From positions 30,533 through 94,532 of the forward strand of contig QYPX01000230.1 of assembly GCA_007280205.1 (NCBI GenBank): 64,000 bases of DNA, in the 5' to 3' direction. The stretch comes from Comamonadaceae bacterium. GTDB taxonomy: Bacteria; Pseudomonadota; Gammaproteobacteria; Burkholderiales; Burkholderiaceae_C. Position 1 is the first letter of the stretch. Each line of letters opens with the position of its first letter. The position numbers were made by a program, and so were the translations under genes. Shown here piece after piece: positions 1 through 8,381 of this stretch. A model generated the notes under the pieces. It saw nothing but the letters and a program-made list of their open reading frames with translations, was not told the origin of the DNA and ran no database searches.

Positions 1-23
1 GCGCAAGTAATCCCGCCAAAGAA

Positions 24-926
24 CTATTTCTTGGCCGCGATCTCCTGCAGCTTCTTCGGCTTGATGACATGCCCATCCAGCCCGGCCTGCTTCACCGTGC
101 CGCCGTAAGCGACGCTCATGAGTTGCGAGTAGTAGAGAACCGGCATGTTGAGCTTGGTGCCGTGTTTGCGGTTGATCTCGGACTGGTAGACCTCGACGTT
201 GGCCTGGCACAGCGGGCAGGGGGTGACGATCGCATCGGCTCCGTGATCGTAGGCCGATTCAACAATTTCGCGAATCAGTTTTTGACTCTTCTCGGGCTCT
301 GGAAAGGCCAGTGAACCACCACAGCAGGAAACTTTGTGCTCGTAATCTGCAATCGGTTCGCCGCCCACGGCCTCGATCAGCTTGTCAAGATACAGAGGAT
401 TCTCAAAGGACTCGCCGGCAATGCCAAACGGACGGTTGGTCTGACAGCCGACGTAGCCGGCAAACTTGACACCAGCGAGTGACTTGACGACGGGCTTTTT
501 CAATTCGTCGTAGCCAAAGTCCTCAATCAGCACTTCTACCATATGTCGCACCGGAGCAGTGCCTTTGTAAACCAGCCCCGCTTCTTTCAAGGCTTCGTTG
601 GTTTCAGCCAGAAGCTGTGGATTGTGATCAAGCTTTTCCTTGGCCTCGCGCGCGTTGAGCCAGCAACCGGCACAGGTGGCAACGATGTCTTTGCCTGGCA
701 GATGCTTTTCTGACAGGGTCAGGTTGCGCGCATTCAGGGCCAGGCGTTCAAGTTCCTGACCACCGGCGTAGCTGATCGATGCGCTGCAGCAGTTCCAGTC
801 GGGAATCGGGCTTAGCTTGATATCCAGTGACTCGCACATGGAGTTGACGGACACCATGTAATTGACGGCCGAGGTCCGGCTTTGCGACGAACAGCCAGGA
901 TAAAACGAGTATTCTTTTTTCGCCAT
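24..926 (-). CDS. hdrB: HdrB-like heterodisulfide reductase subunit B (CCG-domain protein)
   Basis: Two CCG-type cysteine motifs (WNCCSASISYAG, VSCCGGSLAF) plus CAGCW and CPLC; last gene of a qmoAB-hdrCB operon. Confidence 0.88.
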   Translation of the reverse strand: MAKKEYSFYPGCSSQSRTSAVNYMVSVNSMCESLDIKLSPIPDWNCCSASISYAGGQELERLALNARNLTLSEKHLPGKDIVATCAGCWLNAREAKEKLDHNPQLLAETNEALKEAGLVYKGTAPVRHMVEVLIEDFGYDELKKPVVKSLAGVKFAGYVGCQTNRPFGIAGESFENPLYLDKLIEAVGGEPIADYEHKVSCCGGSLAFPEPEKSQKLIREIVESAYDHGADAIVTPCPLCQANVEVYQSEINRKHGTKLNMPVLYYSQLMSVAYGGTVKQAGLDGHVIKPKKLQEIAAKK

Positions 927-938
927 GGTGATTCCTAA

Positions 939-1589
939 TCAATTGGGAGCGGGCAAGCCCTTGCGTTGGCCTTCGATTTCGCGAGCCTTCTTCAGCATCG
1001 CCGTAATGCCTTTGTGGTCCTTGCAACCGTGGCCTGCGAACAGTTCAAACGGATTGAGACGTTTGGCAAGCACCAGTCCCAAAGCCACATTGCGCATGTC
1101 CCAGCCTTGTTTGATGCCCGCGAAGAGACCATCCCTGAAGTACAGCCCAATGGTCAGCTTGATCTCATTGAGTCGGCCGTTCTTGATACAGTTTTTCCAG
1201 AACAGAACTGAAAAGTGGCGTGTCGGTTGCGCCTTCGGTGTGAAACCGAGATTGTGGGCATGTCGTGCGATACCGTGCATGATGTGCGTGATCGGAAGCT
1301 TGCGCGGACAGCGTGCCATACAGTTGTAGCAAGAGGTGCACATCCACATGGCGTCGGACTTCAGTACTTCCTCGCGCTTGCCGGCACGGATCATCATGAA
1401 AATCTTCTGCGGTGTGTGCTCCCATTTCGGACCGAGCGGACAGGATCCCGCGCAAACACCGCATTGCATGCACATCTTGACCCATTCTCCATCTTCAACA
1501 TGGGCCTCCACTTCCCTCAGGAAGTTGTTGCGGTAGCGTGCCGTGGTGACGGCGCTGCTGGCCGTCCTGGTCGTTGGCAGTGTTTCCAT
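939..1589 (-). CDS. hdrC: HdrC-like heterodisulfide reductase subunit C, 2x[4Fe-4S]
   Basis: CMQCGVCAGSCPLG and CTSCYNCMARCPR ferredoxin motifs; abuts the HdrB and QmoB-like genes. Confidence 0.88.
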   Translation of the reverse strand: METLPTTRTASSAVTTARYRNNFLREVEAHVEDGEWVKMCMQCGVCAGSCPLGPKWEHTPQKIFMMIRAGKREEVLKSDAMWMCTSCYNCMARCPRKLPITHIMHGIARHAHNLGFTPKAQPTRHFSVLFWKNCIKNGRLNEIKLTIGLYFRDGLFAGIKQGWDMRNVALGLVLAKRLNPFELFAGHGCKDHKGITAMLKKAREIEGQRKGLPAPN

Positions 1590-3793
1590 CAGTTGAACCC
1601 CTTCATTGGCGACATGCCGATTTCCTTGATCTTGGCGGCGTACTCGTTGATCAATGCGGCGACTTTCTGGTTGTCCGTGATCGCAACCTCATAGCTGGCA
1701 ACACGCTCTGTCTCGAGCCCCATGCCCTTGAGCGTGTCGTCGATCTTGCTCATGCGGTAATAGGCCAGTTCGGAGCCTTTGACAAAGTGACACTGGTAGT
1801 CATCGCCGCGCTTGCAGCCCATCATCATCACACCGTCCCAACCGCCGTTGAGTGCGTCTGTGATCCAGATCGCATTGACCGAGCCCAGGCAGCGAACCGG
1901 AATGGCGCGTACAAAGGCGGAATAGACGGTGCGCGACAGGCCCGCCATGTCCAGCGCCGGATAGGCGTCGTTCTCGCAGGCCAGCAACAGGATGCGTGGC
2001 CGCTCCGAGAATTCGTCGGGCATGTCGACGGATTTGATCTGACTGCCCACCGTGTCGACCGAATAATTCTCGAATGAAATCACGCGCACCGGACAGGCGC
2101 CCATGCAGGTGCCGCAGCGCCGGCAACGCGCTTCATTGAAGACCGGAAAACGCCGCTCGTCTTCGTCGATGGCGCCGAACGGGCATTCGACCGTGCAGCG
2201 CTTGCACTGTGTGCAGCCCTCGAGTCGCACAATCGGGTAGGACAAGTCGCCTGAGCGTGGATGAGCCGCGCGGCCCAGTGCCGCGTTTTCTACCGTCTGG
2301 ATCGCTTTCAGTGCGGCGCCGGTGGCATCCTCGATCGCCTGTTGCATGTCCATCGGGCGGCGCACGGGGCCAGCGGCATAGATGCCGGTACGCCGCGTTT
2401 CGTAGGGGAAGCAGATAAAGTGCGAATCGGTCAGACCGGCGGTCAGCTGCGGCAAGTCCTTGCCCTGGCGATAAGTCAGATTAAGTATCGAAATCGGTTT
2501 GACTTCGCCCTGCTGCTCTTCCGGCAGTTCGATGTTGACGCCCGAGTTGGGTACCTGACCGGTAGCTAGCACCACCAGGTCTGCATTGACTGTGGTGTTT
2601 TCGTCAAGAATCAGATCCCGAAAGCTCACCGTGCAGCCACCGTTGTCTGCCTTGACGCCGCTGACACTGCCCTTGGTGAAGGTCACACCTTTCTCCTGGG
2701 CACTGCGATAAAAGTCTTCACCCATGCCCGGCAGACGCAGGTCGGTGTAAAGCAGCACCGTATCGATGTCCGGATTGGCGTCCTTGAAATACATCGCCTG
2801 CTTGACGCTGGTGGCACAACAATGCCCGGAGCAGTAAGGCAAATGGGTGCCTGTCGTGTCGCGCTGACCGGCGCATTGGACAAACACGACACTTTGTACG
2901 GCATGGCCATCAGCGCGCTTGAACACATTGCCCTGGGCTGCCTTGGCGAGCGCTTCCAGACCGGCCTGATCAACGACACCGGGCAGACCGCCGCCGAGCT
3001 CGGGCAAACGCGCCATGTCATAAGTGCTAAAGCCGCTGGCTTGGACAATCGCTCCGACCATTTCCTGCACAACGGCACCGCCGTCCTGCGCAATGCTTAC
3101 AGCGAAGCGGCCTGGCGCACCGGCCGTCTCGGCCAAGGTCGAACTCAGATAAACACTGATCAGCGGATGCGCCACGACCCGGCCAATCAGCTCGCTCATA
3201 CCGGTGTCCTGCGGCTGCGCATAAGGCTCCCGGTACGGTACCCGCTTCCACAGCTGGGCAGCCCAACCACCGAGTTGTGGCGCCTTTTCAACCAGCAGTA
3301 CCTGGTAGCCGGTTTCGGCTGCTTCAATGGCCGCCGTCAGGCCTGTGACCCCGCCGCCAACGACCAGGATCCGCTTGTTGCTGCCGCTATTGGCAACGCC
3401 ACCGGGTACCTTCATCTTCTTCAGCTCTGCGCAGGCCATGCGAACGTAGTCGTTGGCCATCTCCTGGCGAACCTCGTCGTGTGCAGCTCCGGTCGCGACG
3501 ATCCAGATGACACCTTCACGCAAATTGGCACGGGTCACGGCAATTCCGGGGAAATCGAAAGCCTCGGTCTTGGCGCGACGTGAGCAGGCCGCGATCATCA
3601 CATGAGTGACGCCCTCTTTTTCAATGTCGTCACGAATCGACTGAACGCCAGCGGCGCTACAAAGAAAATCGTGTCGCTTGACCAGCGGCATCTTGCCCTC
3701 CTTCTTGGCAATCTTCTCGATCTCGTTGAAGTTCAGCGTGTCACCCAGTCCACAGCCAGCGCACAGGTACGCGGCGAATTTATTGTCAGCCAC
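1589..3793 (-). CDS. qmoB: QmoB-like HdrA-type FAD/Fe-S protein with C-terminal MvhD-like domain
   Basis: FAD-binding GGGVTGLTAAIEAAETGY, two ferredoxin motifs (CTQCKRCTVECP, CRRCGTCMGACP), C-terminal MvhD-like region; probable GTG start at 3793 (VADNKFAAYLCAGCG). Confidence 0.85.
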   Translation of the reverse strand: MADNKFAAYLCAGCGLGDTLNFNEIEKIAKKEGKMPLVKRHDFLCSAAGVQSIRDDIEKEGVTHVMIAACSRRAKTEAFDFPGIAVTRANLREGVIWIVATGAAHDEVRQEMANDYVRMACAELKKMKVPGGVANSGSNKRILVVGGGVTGLTAAIEAAETGYQVLLVEKAPQLGGWAAQLWKRVPYREPYAQPQDTGMSELIGRVVAHPLISVYLSSTLAETAGAPGRFAVSIAQDGGAVVQEMVGAIVQASGFSTYDMARLPELGGGLPGVVDQAGLEALAKAAQGNVFKRADGHAVQSVVFVQCAGQRDTTGTHLPYCSGHCCATSVKQAMYFKDANPDIDTVLLYTDLRLPGMGEDFYRSAQEKGVTFTKGSVSGVKADNGGCTVSFRDLILDENTTVNADLVVLATGQVPNSGVNIELPEEQQGEVKPISILNLTYRQGKDLPQLTAGLTDSHFICFPYETRRTGIYAAGPVRRPMDMQQAIEDATGAALKAIQTVENAALGRAAHPRSGDLSYPIVRLEGCTQCKRCTVECPFGAIDEDERRFPVFNEARCRRCGTCMGACPVRVISFENYSVDTVGSQIKSVDMPDEFSERPRILLLACENDAYPALDMAGLSRTVYSAFVRAIPVRCLGSVNAIWITDALNGGWDGVMMMGCKRGDDYQCHFVKGSELAYYRMSKIDDTLKGMGLETERVASYEVAITDNQKVAALINEYAAKIKEIGMSPMKGFN

Positions 3794-3794
3794 T

Positions 3795-5075
3795 TTACGC
3801 TTCCTCCCCAGCTGTCTGATGAATAACCTTGATGGCGCGCAGCGCCGCACCGGTGGCACTTTGTACCGAGCGATTGACATCGAGCGGGCTGCTGGCGGCG
3901 CCAGCACCGAGCATGCCGCCGTCGGCGGAACCCTCGATGAAGCCGGATGAATCCGTGATCACATCGGTCGGCAAGGTAATGCCGCTGCTTTCTGGCTCCA
4001 TGCCAATCGCGAGCACCACAAGTTCGTGCGTGCTGGCATAACGGTGGTAGCCCTCGGTGTCGACGCCGTGCAGGATCAGGTCGCCGTTCTGGGCAGCATC
4101 GATGCTTGCGACCTTTGATTTGACAAAAGTGACAGTCGAATCGCGCTGTACCTGCTGGTAGAAATCTTCGAAGCGGTCGATGGCCCGGATGTCGATGTAA
4201 TAGACGGTTGATTTCCCTGCGTCGCCGTGCGCCTCGCGCACATACTGCGTCTGCTTCAGCGAGGCCATGCAACAGATGCGCGAACAATGCCGCAAATGAT
4301 TTTCATCGCGCGAACCGGCGCACTGGATGAAGGCGATGTTTTTCGCCTCCCGTCGGTCAGATGGGCGCAGCAGCTTGCCACCGGTAGGTCCGTTGGGGTC
4401 GGCCAGGCGTTCGAACTCGAGGCTGGTGATGACATTGGGGAAGCGCCCATAACCGTAGGGTTGAATCCTGGCGGCATCGTAGGGTTTCCAGCCGGTTGCC
4501 CAAATCACAGCACCGACCGAAAGCGTCACGGTCTGCTCCTGCATCGCCAGATCGATGGCGCCGACCTTGCAGGCGGCTTTTGCTTTCTCTGCATCTGCTG
4601 TGCCAATCAGGGACGGGTCCAGCACATAGCGTTGCGGATAGGCCATCGCGAAGGGCAGGTAGGCAGCCTTGCGTTTGTCCTGTCCATAGTTGTCGGTGTT
4701 GGGAATTTCGGTGCTGATGGCGGCGCCGCAATCGCCGCAAGCAGTGCAAATTTCACTAACGTAACGCGGTCGAATCTTCAAGGTGACGCTGTAGGCACCG
4801 CGCTGACCCTCGATACTCACCACTTCGACCATCGTCATGACCCGAACATGGCGATTGCTCTTGAGGCGCCGCAGATTGATCTCGAGTCCGCACGTTGGAT
4901 GGCACATCTTCGGAAAGTAGCGGTACAGCAGGGCAGTGCGCCCGCCCAGAGTGGCGCTGCGCTCGACCAGTACCACCTCCCGTCCGCATTCGGCCGCTTC
5001 GAGCGCCGCCGTCATGCCGCTGATGCCACCGCCAACCACGAGAATGGTTTGACTGGTCGCGATAGTTGCTGTCAT
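3795..5075 (-). CDS. qmoA: QmoA-like HdrA-type flavoprotein
   Basis: VGGGISGMTAALEAAECGREVVLVE FAD motif, CHPTCGLEINLRRL, CTACGDCG; first gene of the operon. Confidence 0.85.
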   Translation of the reverse strand: MTATIATSQTILVVGGGISGMTAALEAAECGREVVLVERSATLGGRTALLYRYFPKMCHPTCGLEINLRRLKSNRHVRVMTMVEVVSIEGQRGAYSVTLKIRPRYVSEICTACGDCGAAISTEIPNTDNYGQDKRKAAYLPFAMAYPQRYVLDPSLIGTADAEKAKAACKVGAIDLAMQEQTVTLSVGAVIWATGWKPYDAARIQPYGYGRFPNVITSLEFERLADPNGPTGGKLLRPSDRREAKNIAFIQCAGSRDENHLRHCSRICCMASLKQTQYVREAHGDAGKSTVYYIDIRAIDRFEDFYQQVQRDSTVTFVKSKVASIDAAQNGDLILHGVDTEGYHRYASTHELVVLAIGMEPESSGITLPTDVITDSSGFIEGSADGGMLGAGAASSPLDVNRSVQSATGAALRAIKVIHQTAGEEA

Positions 5076-5129
5076 GAGATCTCCAGTGCGTTGCTGGTTA
5101 ATAAAAAGGTCATCGTCCGTTGGCCTGTG

Positions 5130-5639
5130 TCAGTTCAGTTGTTGAATTTCGAACTCAAAACTTGCAAGATCGGCGAGTAGCCACGTTGCGGGCGCTCCCA
5201 GCCCGCCAACGCTGCCCGGGTTCACCAGCCAGGTCATGCCCCCGGCAACAGTCGCTTGTTGCTGCACGCTGGCTGCATGGGAGTGGCCGCAGCAGACGAT
5301 GTCGTAGTCGCCGGTGCAGGCCAGGCCGCGCGCGTAGTGCGGGTGGTGCGTCGCAAACAATTTGCGCCCGGCCAGGCGCAGGTCGATGTCGCCGCCATGG
5401 TAGGTGATCAGTCCAGCCGAAGCCTTGCATAGATTCCAGAGCGCTACCGGGTCTCCCACGTTGTTGCCATGAACCAGATGGACCGGCAAGCCAAGCTCAA
5501 GCAGTGGGCGCAGCGTCATGGCGCCAATCAGATCGCCGCAGTGGACCACCAGTTCGGCTCCCGCCGTTTTGGCCGCCAGCACGGCCGCTGCCAGCATGGG
5601 CGCGCGGTCATGACTGTCCGAGACGACGCAGATCTTCAT
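5130..5639 (-). CDS. YfcE/MJ0936-type metallophosphoesterase
   Basis: VVSDSHDR, HCGD, HGNNV and CGHSH calcineurin-like motifs. Confidence 0.85.
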   Translation of the reverse strand: MKICVVSDSHDRAPMLAAAVLAAKTAGAELVVHCGDLIGAMTLRPLLELGLPVHLVHGNNVGDPVALWNLCKASAGLITYHGGDIDLRLAGRKLFATHHPHYARGLACTGDYDIVCCGHSHAASVQQQATVAGGMTWLVNPGSVGGLGAPATWLLADLASFEFEIQQLN

Positions 5640-5649
5640 GGCGCAGTCG

Positions 5650-6144
5650 TCATACCATCAGCGGACCGTGATACTCGGCGTCGGCCGAGTCGGTAGCCAA
5701 CTCGATGGCCGTGGCGCCACTTGAAATGCCGCGGCGCTGGCTTTCATGGTCGGCTTGAACACGCAGCAGTGTTTGTACGCAGATCCACAGGTCGGTGTAC
5801 TCCTCATGGCCGGTCCCATAATGATCCGCATCGGAGTAGAAAAACTGGCAGCGATAGCGAGCTGGCGCTACTTTGCAGACGACAAAATGGGCGCCGCGTT
5901 CGCTCCAATAGAGCGCCGGGCAGCTCGTCAATTCAGTGCTTGCCGGGTCAAGTTGCAGTTCGCCATCGGCCAGTTCCGGCAACACGGGCCGGTTGTAGCG
6001 CTGCAGCAGGAGTTCGGCCACGAGCTGGCACTCTGGCTCTGTGAAATTGAAGACGGTGACGTTCACGAATAGACCTCGGTTCAATAAGCAATCTGCGCGT
6101 TTCGTGCGCGCCCACAGCGCGACCATGAAACCATTGTCAGACAC
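5650..6144 (-). CDS. Hypothetical protein (start uncertain, possibly internal GTG)
   Basis: 164-aa ORF collinear with the qmo operon; no recognised domain. Confidence 0.5.
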   Translation of the reverse strand: MSDNGFMVALWARTKRADCLLNRGLFVNVTVFNFTEPECQLVAELLLQRYNRPVLPELADGELQLDPASTELTSCPALYWSERGAHFVVCKVAPARYRCQFFYSDADHYGTGHEEYTDLWICVQTLLRVQADHESQRRGISSGATAIELATDSADAEYHGPLMV

Positions 6145-6162
6145 GCCATTTGATAAGTCACC

Positions 6163-6199
6163 TACCCATAGGGACTACCCGAGCTACCCATTCGGAGTA
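6163..6199. promoter_or_regulatory. Pair of 15-bp TACCC-N5-GRNTA sites, 22-bp spacing
   Basis: TACCCATAGGGACTA (6163) and TACCCATTCGGAGTA (6185) between divergent qmo-side genes and the CMD-Rieske gene. Confidence 0.5.
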
Positions 6200-6287
6200 T
6201 GGTTTTACCTGGCTGTTTCCTGTTCAATCCACTCAAGTTAACTGGTGAATCGTTGGTGCTTCATCAAAACAGAGGTATAAATTTGTC

Positions 6288-6914
6288 ATGAGCGACGCAC
6301 TGGACTATCTGCTCAAAGCGCGACCGGAGGCGCTGGGTCACTACTTTGCCTTTCTGAAAGATGCCGGCAAGCATCTGGACCCAAAGACCAAGAACCTGAT
6401 CTCCGTTATCACCAAGGTTCACTCGCAAACCGATCGCGGCCTGCGTCAATACCTGCGCCGTGCGCTGCGTGAAGGGTGTACACCTGTGGAGGTGCTGGAC
6501 GCCCTGCTGATGGCATTTCCGGCGCTCGGTCTGGCCAAAATCATCTGGGCGGTGGACGTTATTCTCGATATGAACCTTCCGGAGTTCCAAGCAGGCATTC
6601 TGAGCAGTCCGGCCCAGTGGCACGACATCATGGCCAGCACCGATGTCAAGAGCGGCGAGGTCCGGCGCACCGAATGCAATGGACTGGGTCTGTTTATCTA
6701 TCGCGACAAGAAGACGTTCCAGGTGTATGACAGCCGCTGTCCCCACCGCAGCACCAACATCCCTGAGTTGGCGCTCCAGGGCGACACCCTGACCTGCCCG
6801 AAACATCAATGGGAGTTCGACGCGAAGAGCGGTGACTGCATCAAAAAGGGTGACAGCCCACTCAAGCGCATCGAGTCCAAAGTTGTCAAAGGCCGTTTAC
6901 TGGCCTTTTGGTAA
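6288..6914 (+). CDS. Fusion of carboxymuconolactone decarboxylase (AhpD-like) domain with Rieske [2Fe-2S] domain
   Basis: N-terminal CMD-like helical region; C-terminal CPHRSTN..CPKHQWEF Rieske ligands. Confidence 0.8.
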   Translation: MSDALDYLLKARPEALGHYFAFLKDAGKHLDPKTKNLISVITKVHSQTDRGLRQYLRRALREGCTPVEVLDALLMAFPALGLAKIIWAVDVILDMNLPEFQAGILSSPAQWHDIMASTDVKSGEVRRTECNGLGLFIYRDKKTFQVYDSRCPHRSTNIPELALQGDTLTCPKHQWEFDAKSGDCIKKGDSPLKRIESKVVKGRLLAFW

Positions 6915-6997
6915 GTGCCGGTAACCCGGTTTTTCACATCGTCACCACCCCGGTGACCAAGCTGCGCTTCACTTTATTACAACGACAGGAGATAGAC

Positions 6998-8317
6998 ATG
7001 ACCCGATCCGCGAAACTTATTTCACTGACACCTCTTTGCGCGCTGCTAGCAGCCGCCTCAGCCTATGCCACCAACGGCATGCTGATGGAAGGCTACGGCC
7101 CGATTGCCAGCGGCATGGGCGGTACGTCGCAGGCGATAGATCATGGCAATGCTGCCATGGCACAAAACCCGGCCACTTTGGCCTTGATGGCCGACGGCAC
7201 TGCCCGCTTTGACCTGGCGTTTGGCTTGCTGGGCCCCGATGTGAAGAGCAATATGCCGGGGATCGAGGCAAAATCCGGCGGCACGTCCTATGTCATGCCA
7301 GCGATGGGTTATGTCAAGCGCAGCGGTGCCTTTACCTACGGTGTTGGCATGTTCGCCCAGGGCGGTATGGGGACCGAGTACGAGGCGACTTCGTTCCTTG
7401 CCATGGGGTCGGGCGCGCCGGTGCGCTCAGAGCTTGGCGTCGGCAATGTCATCTTCCCGCTTGCCTACCAGGTCAGCCCGGATGTCACGGTCGGCGCCAC
7501 CCTGAAATACATCTGGTCGTCACTTGATATGTTGATGGCTGCCAGTGGTGCCCAGTTGGGCGGGATGGTGACGGGTGCCAGCGGCAATCTGGCGGGCGCG
7601 TTGGCGCCGCTGTCAGGTGCACCATGGGCGCGCATCAACTTTTCAGATGACAACAAATTCACCGGTGCCGCCAGTGCGACTGGCTTCGGTGCATCGGTCG
7701 GAACCACTTTCAGACTCAATAAAGAGGTCTTGATGGGGGCGTCCTACCAGCCAAAGTCGAGGCTTTCCGATATGAAGACCGGCAGCAGTGTGGCCAGCAT
7801 GACGGCCTTTGGCGGCTTCGCTGACCACGGGCAGATCACGGTCATCGACTTCCAGATGCCGGCGGTGCTGGCCATCGGTGCTGCTTGGCAAGCCTCGCCT
7901 GCGCTGTTGATGGCGGCTGACCTCAAGGCCATCGGTTGGGCCGATGTCATGAAGAGTTTCAAGTTGCGGTACGACAGCGCCCAAATGGGTGGCTCGGTGA
8001 GTTTTGCCCTGCCGCAAAACTGGAAGGATCAGACCGTACTCACTTTGGGTGCCGCCTGGAAGGCCAATGACCAGCTGACCCTGCGCGCCGGTTTGAATCT
8101 GGCAGACAACCCGATTCCCGATGCAACAGTGAACCCCTTGTTTCCAGCAACTGTGAAAAATCATTTCACTCTGGGTTTGGGCTACCAAGTGTCGCCCGCA
8201 GGTGACTTCAATATGTCGGTGACCATGGCTCCCAAGGTCACGGTGACGACACCTCAGGGCATCGATATTTCACACGCTCAGACCAACTGGCAATTCATGT
8301 ACAGCCAGCGCTTTTGA
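6998..8317 (+). CDS. OmpP1/FadL-family outer-membrane protein
   Basis: Signal peptide, then ATNGMLMEGYGPIASGMGGTSQA typical of FadL/TodX family; C-terminal aromatic residue (QRF). ORF track start (6908) is upstream of the likely ATG at 6998. Confidence 0.8.
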   Translation: MTRSAKLISLTPLCALLAAASAYATNGMLMEGYGPIASGMGGTSQAIDHGNAAMAQNPATLALMADGTARFDLAFGLLGPDVKSNMPGIEAKSGGTSYVMPAMGYVKRSGAFTYGVGMFAQGGMGTEYEATSFLAMGSGAPVRSELGVGNVIFPLAYQVSPDVTVGATLKYIWSSLDMLMAASGAQLGGMVTGASGNLAGALAPLSGAPWARINFSDDNKFTGAASATGFGASVGTTFRLNKEVLMGASYQPKSRLSDMKTGSSVASMTAFGGFADHGQITVIDFQMPAVLAIGAAWQASPALLMAADLKAIGWADVMKSFKLRYDSAQMGGSVSFALPQNWKDQTVLTLGAAWKANDQLTLRAGLNLADNPIPDATVNPLFPATVKNHFTLGLGYQVSPAGDFNMSVTMAPKVTVTTPQGIDISHAQTNWQFMYSQRF

Positions 8318-8381
8318 GCGACTGCGGGGGCCGGCCTTGCCGCAAAATTCCGACCGGCGCTCCAGGACTTGATACGATACC

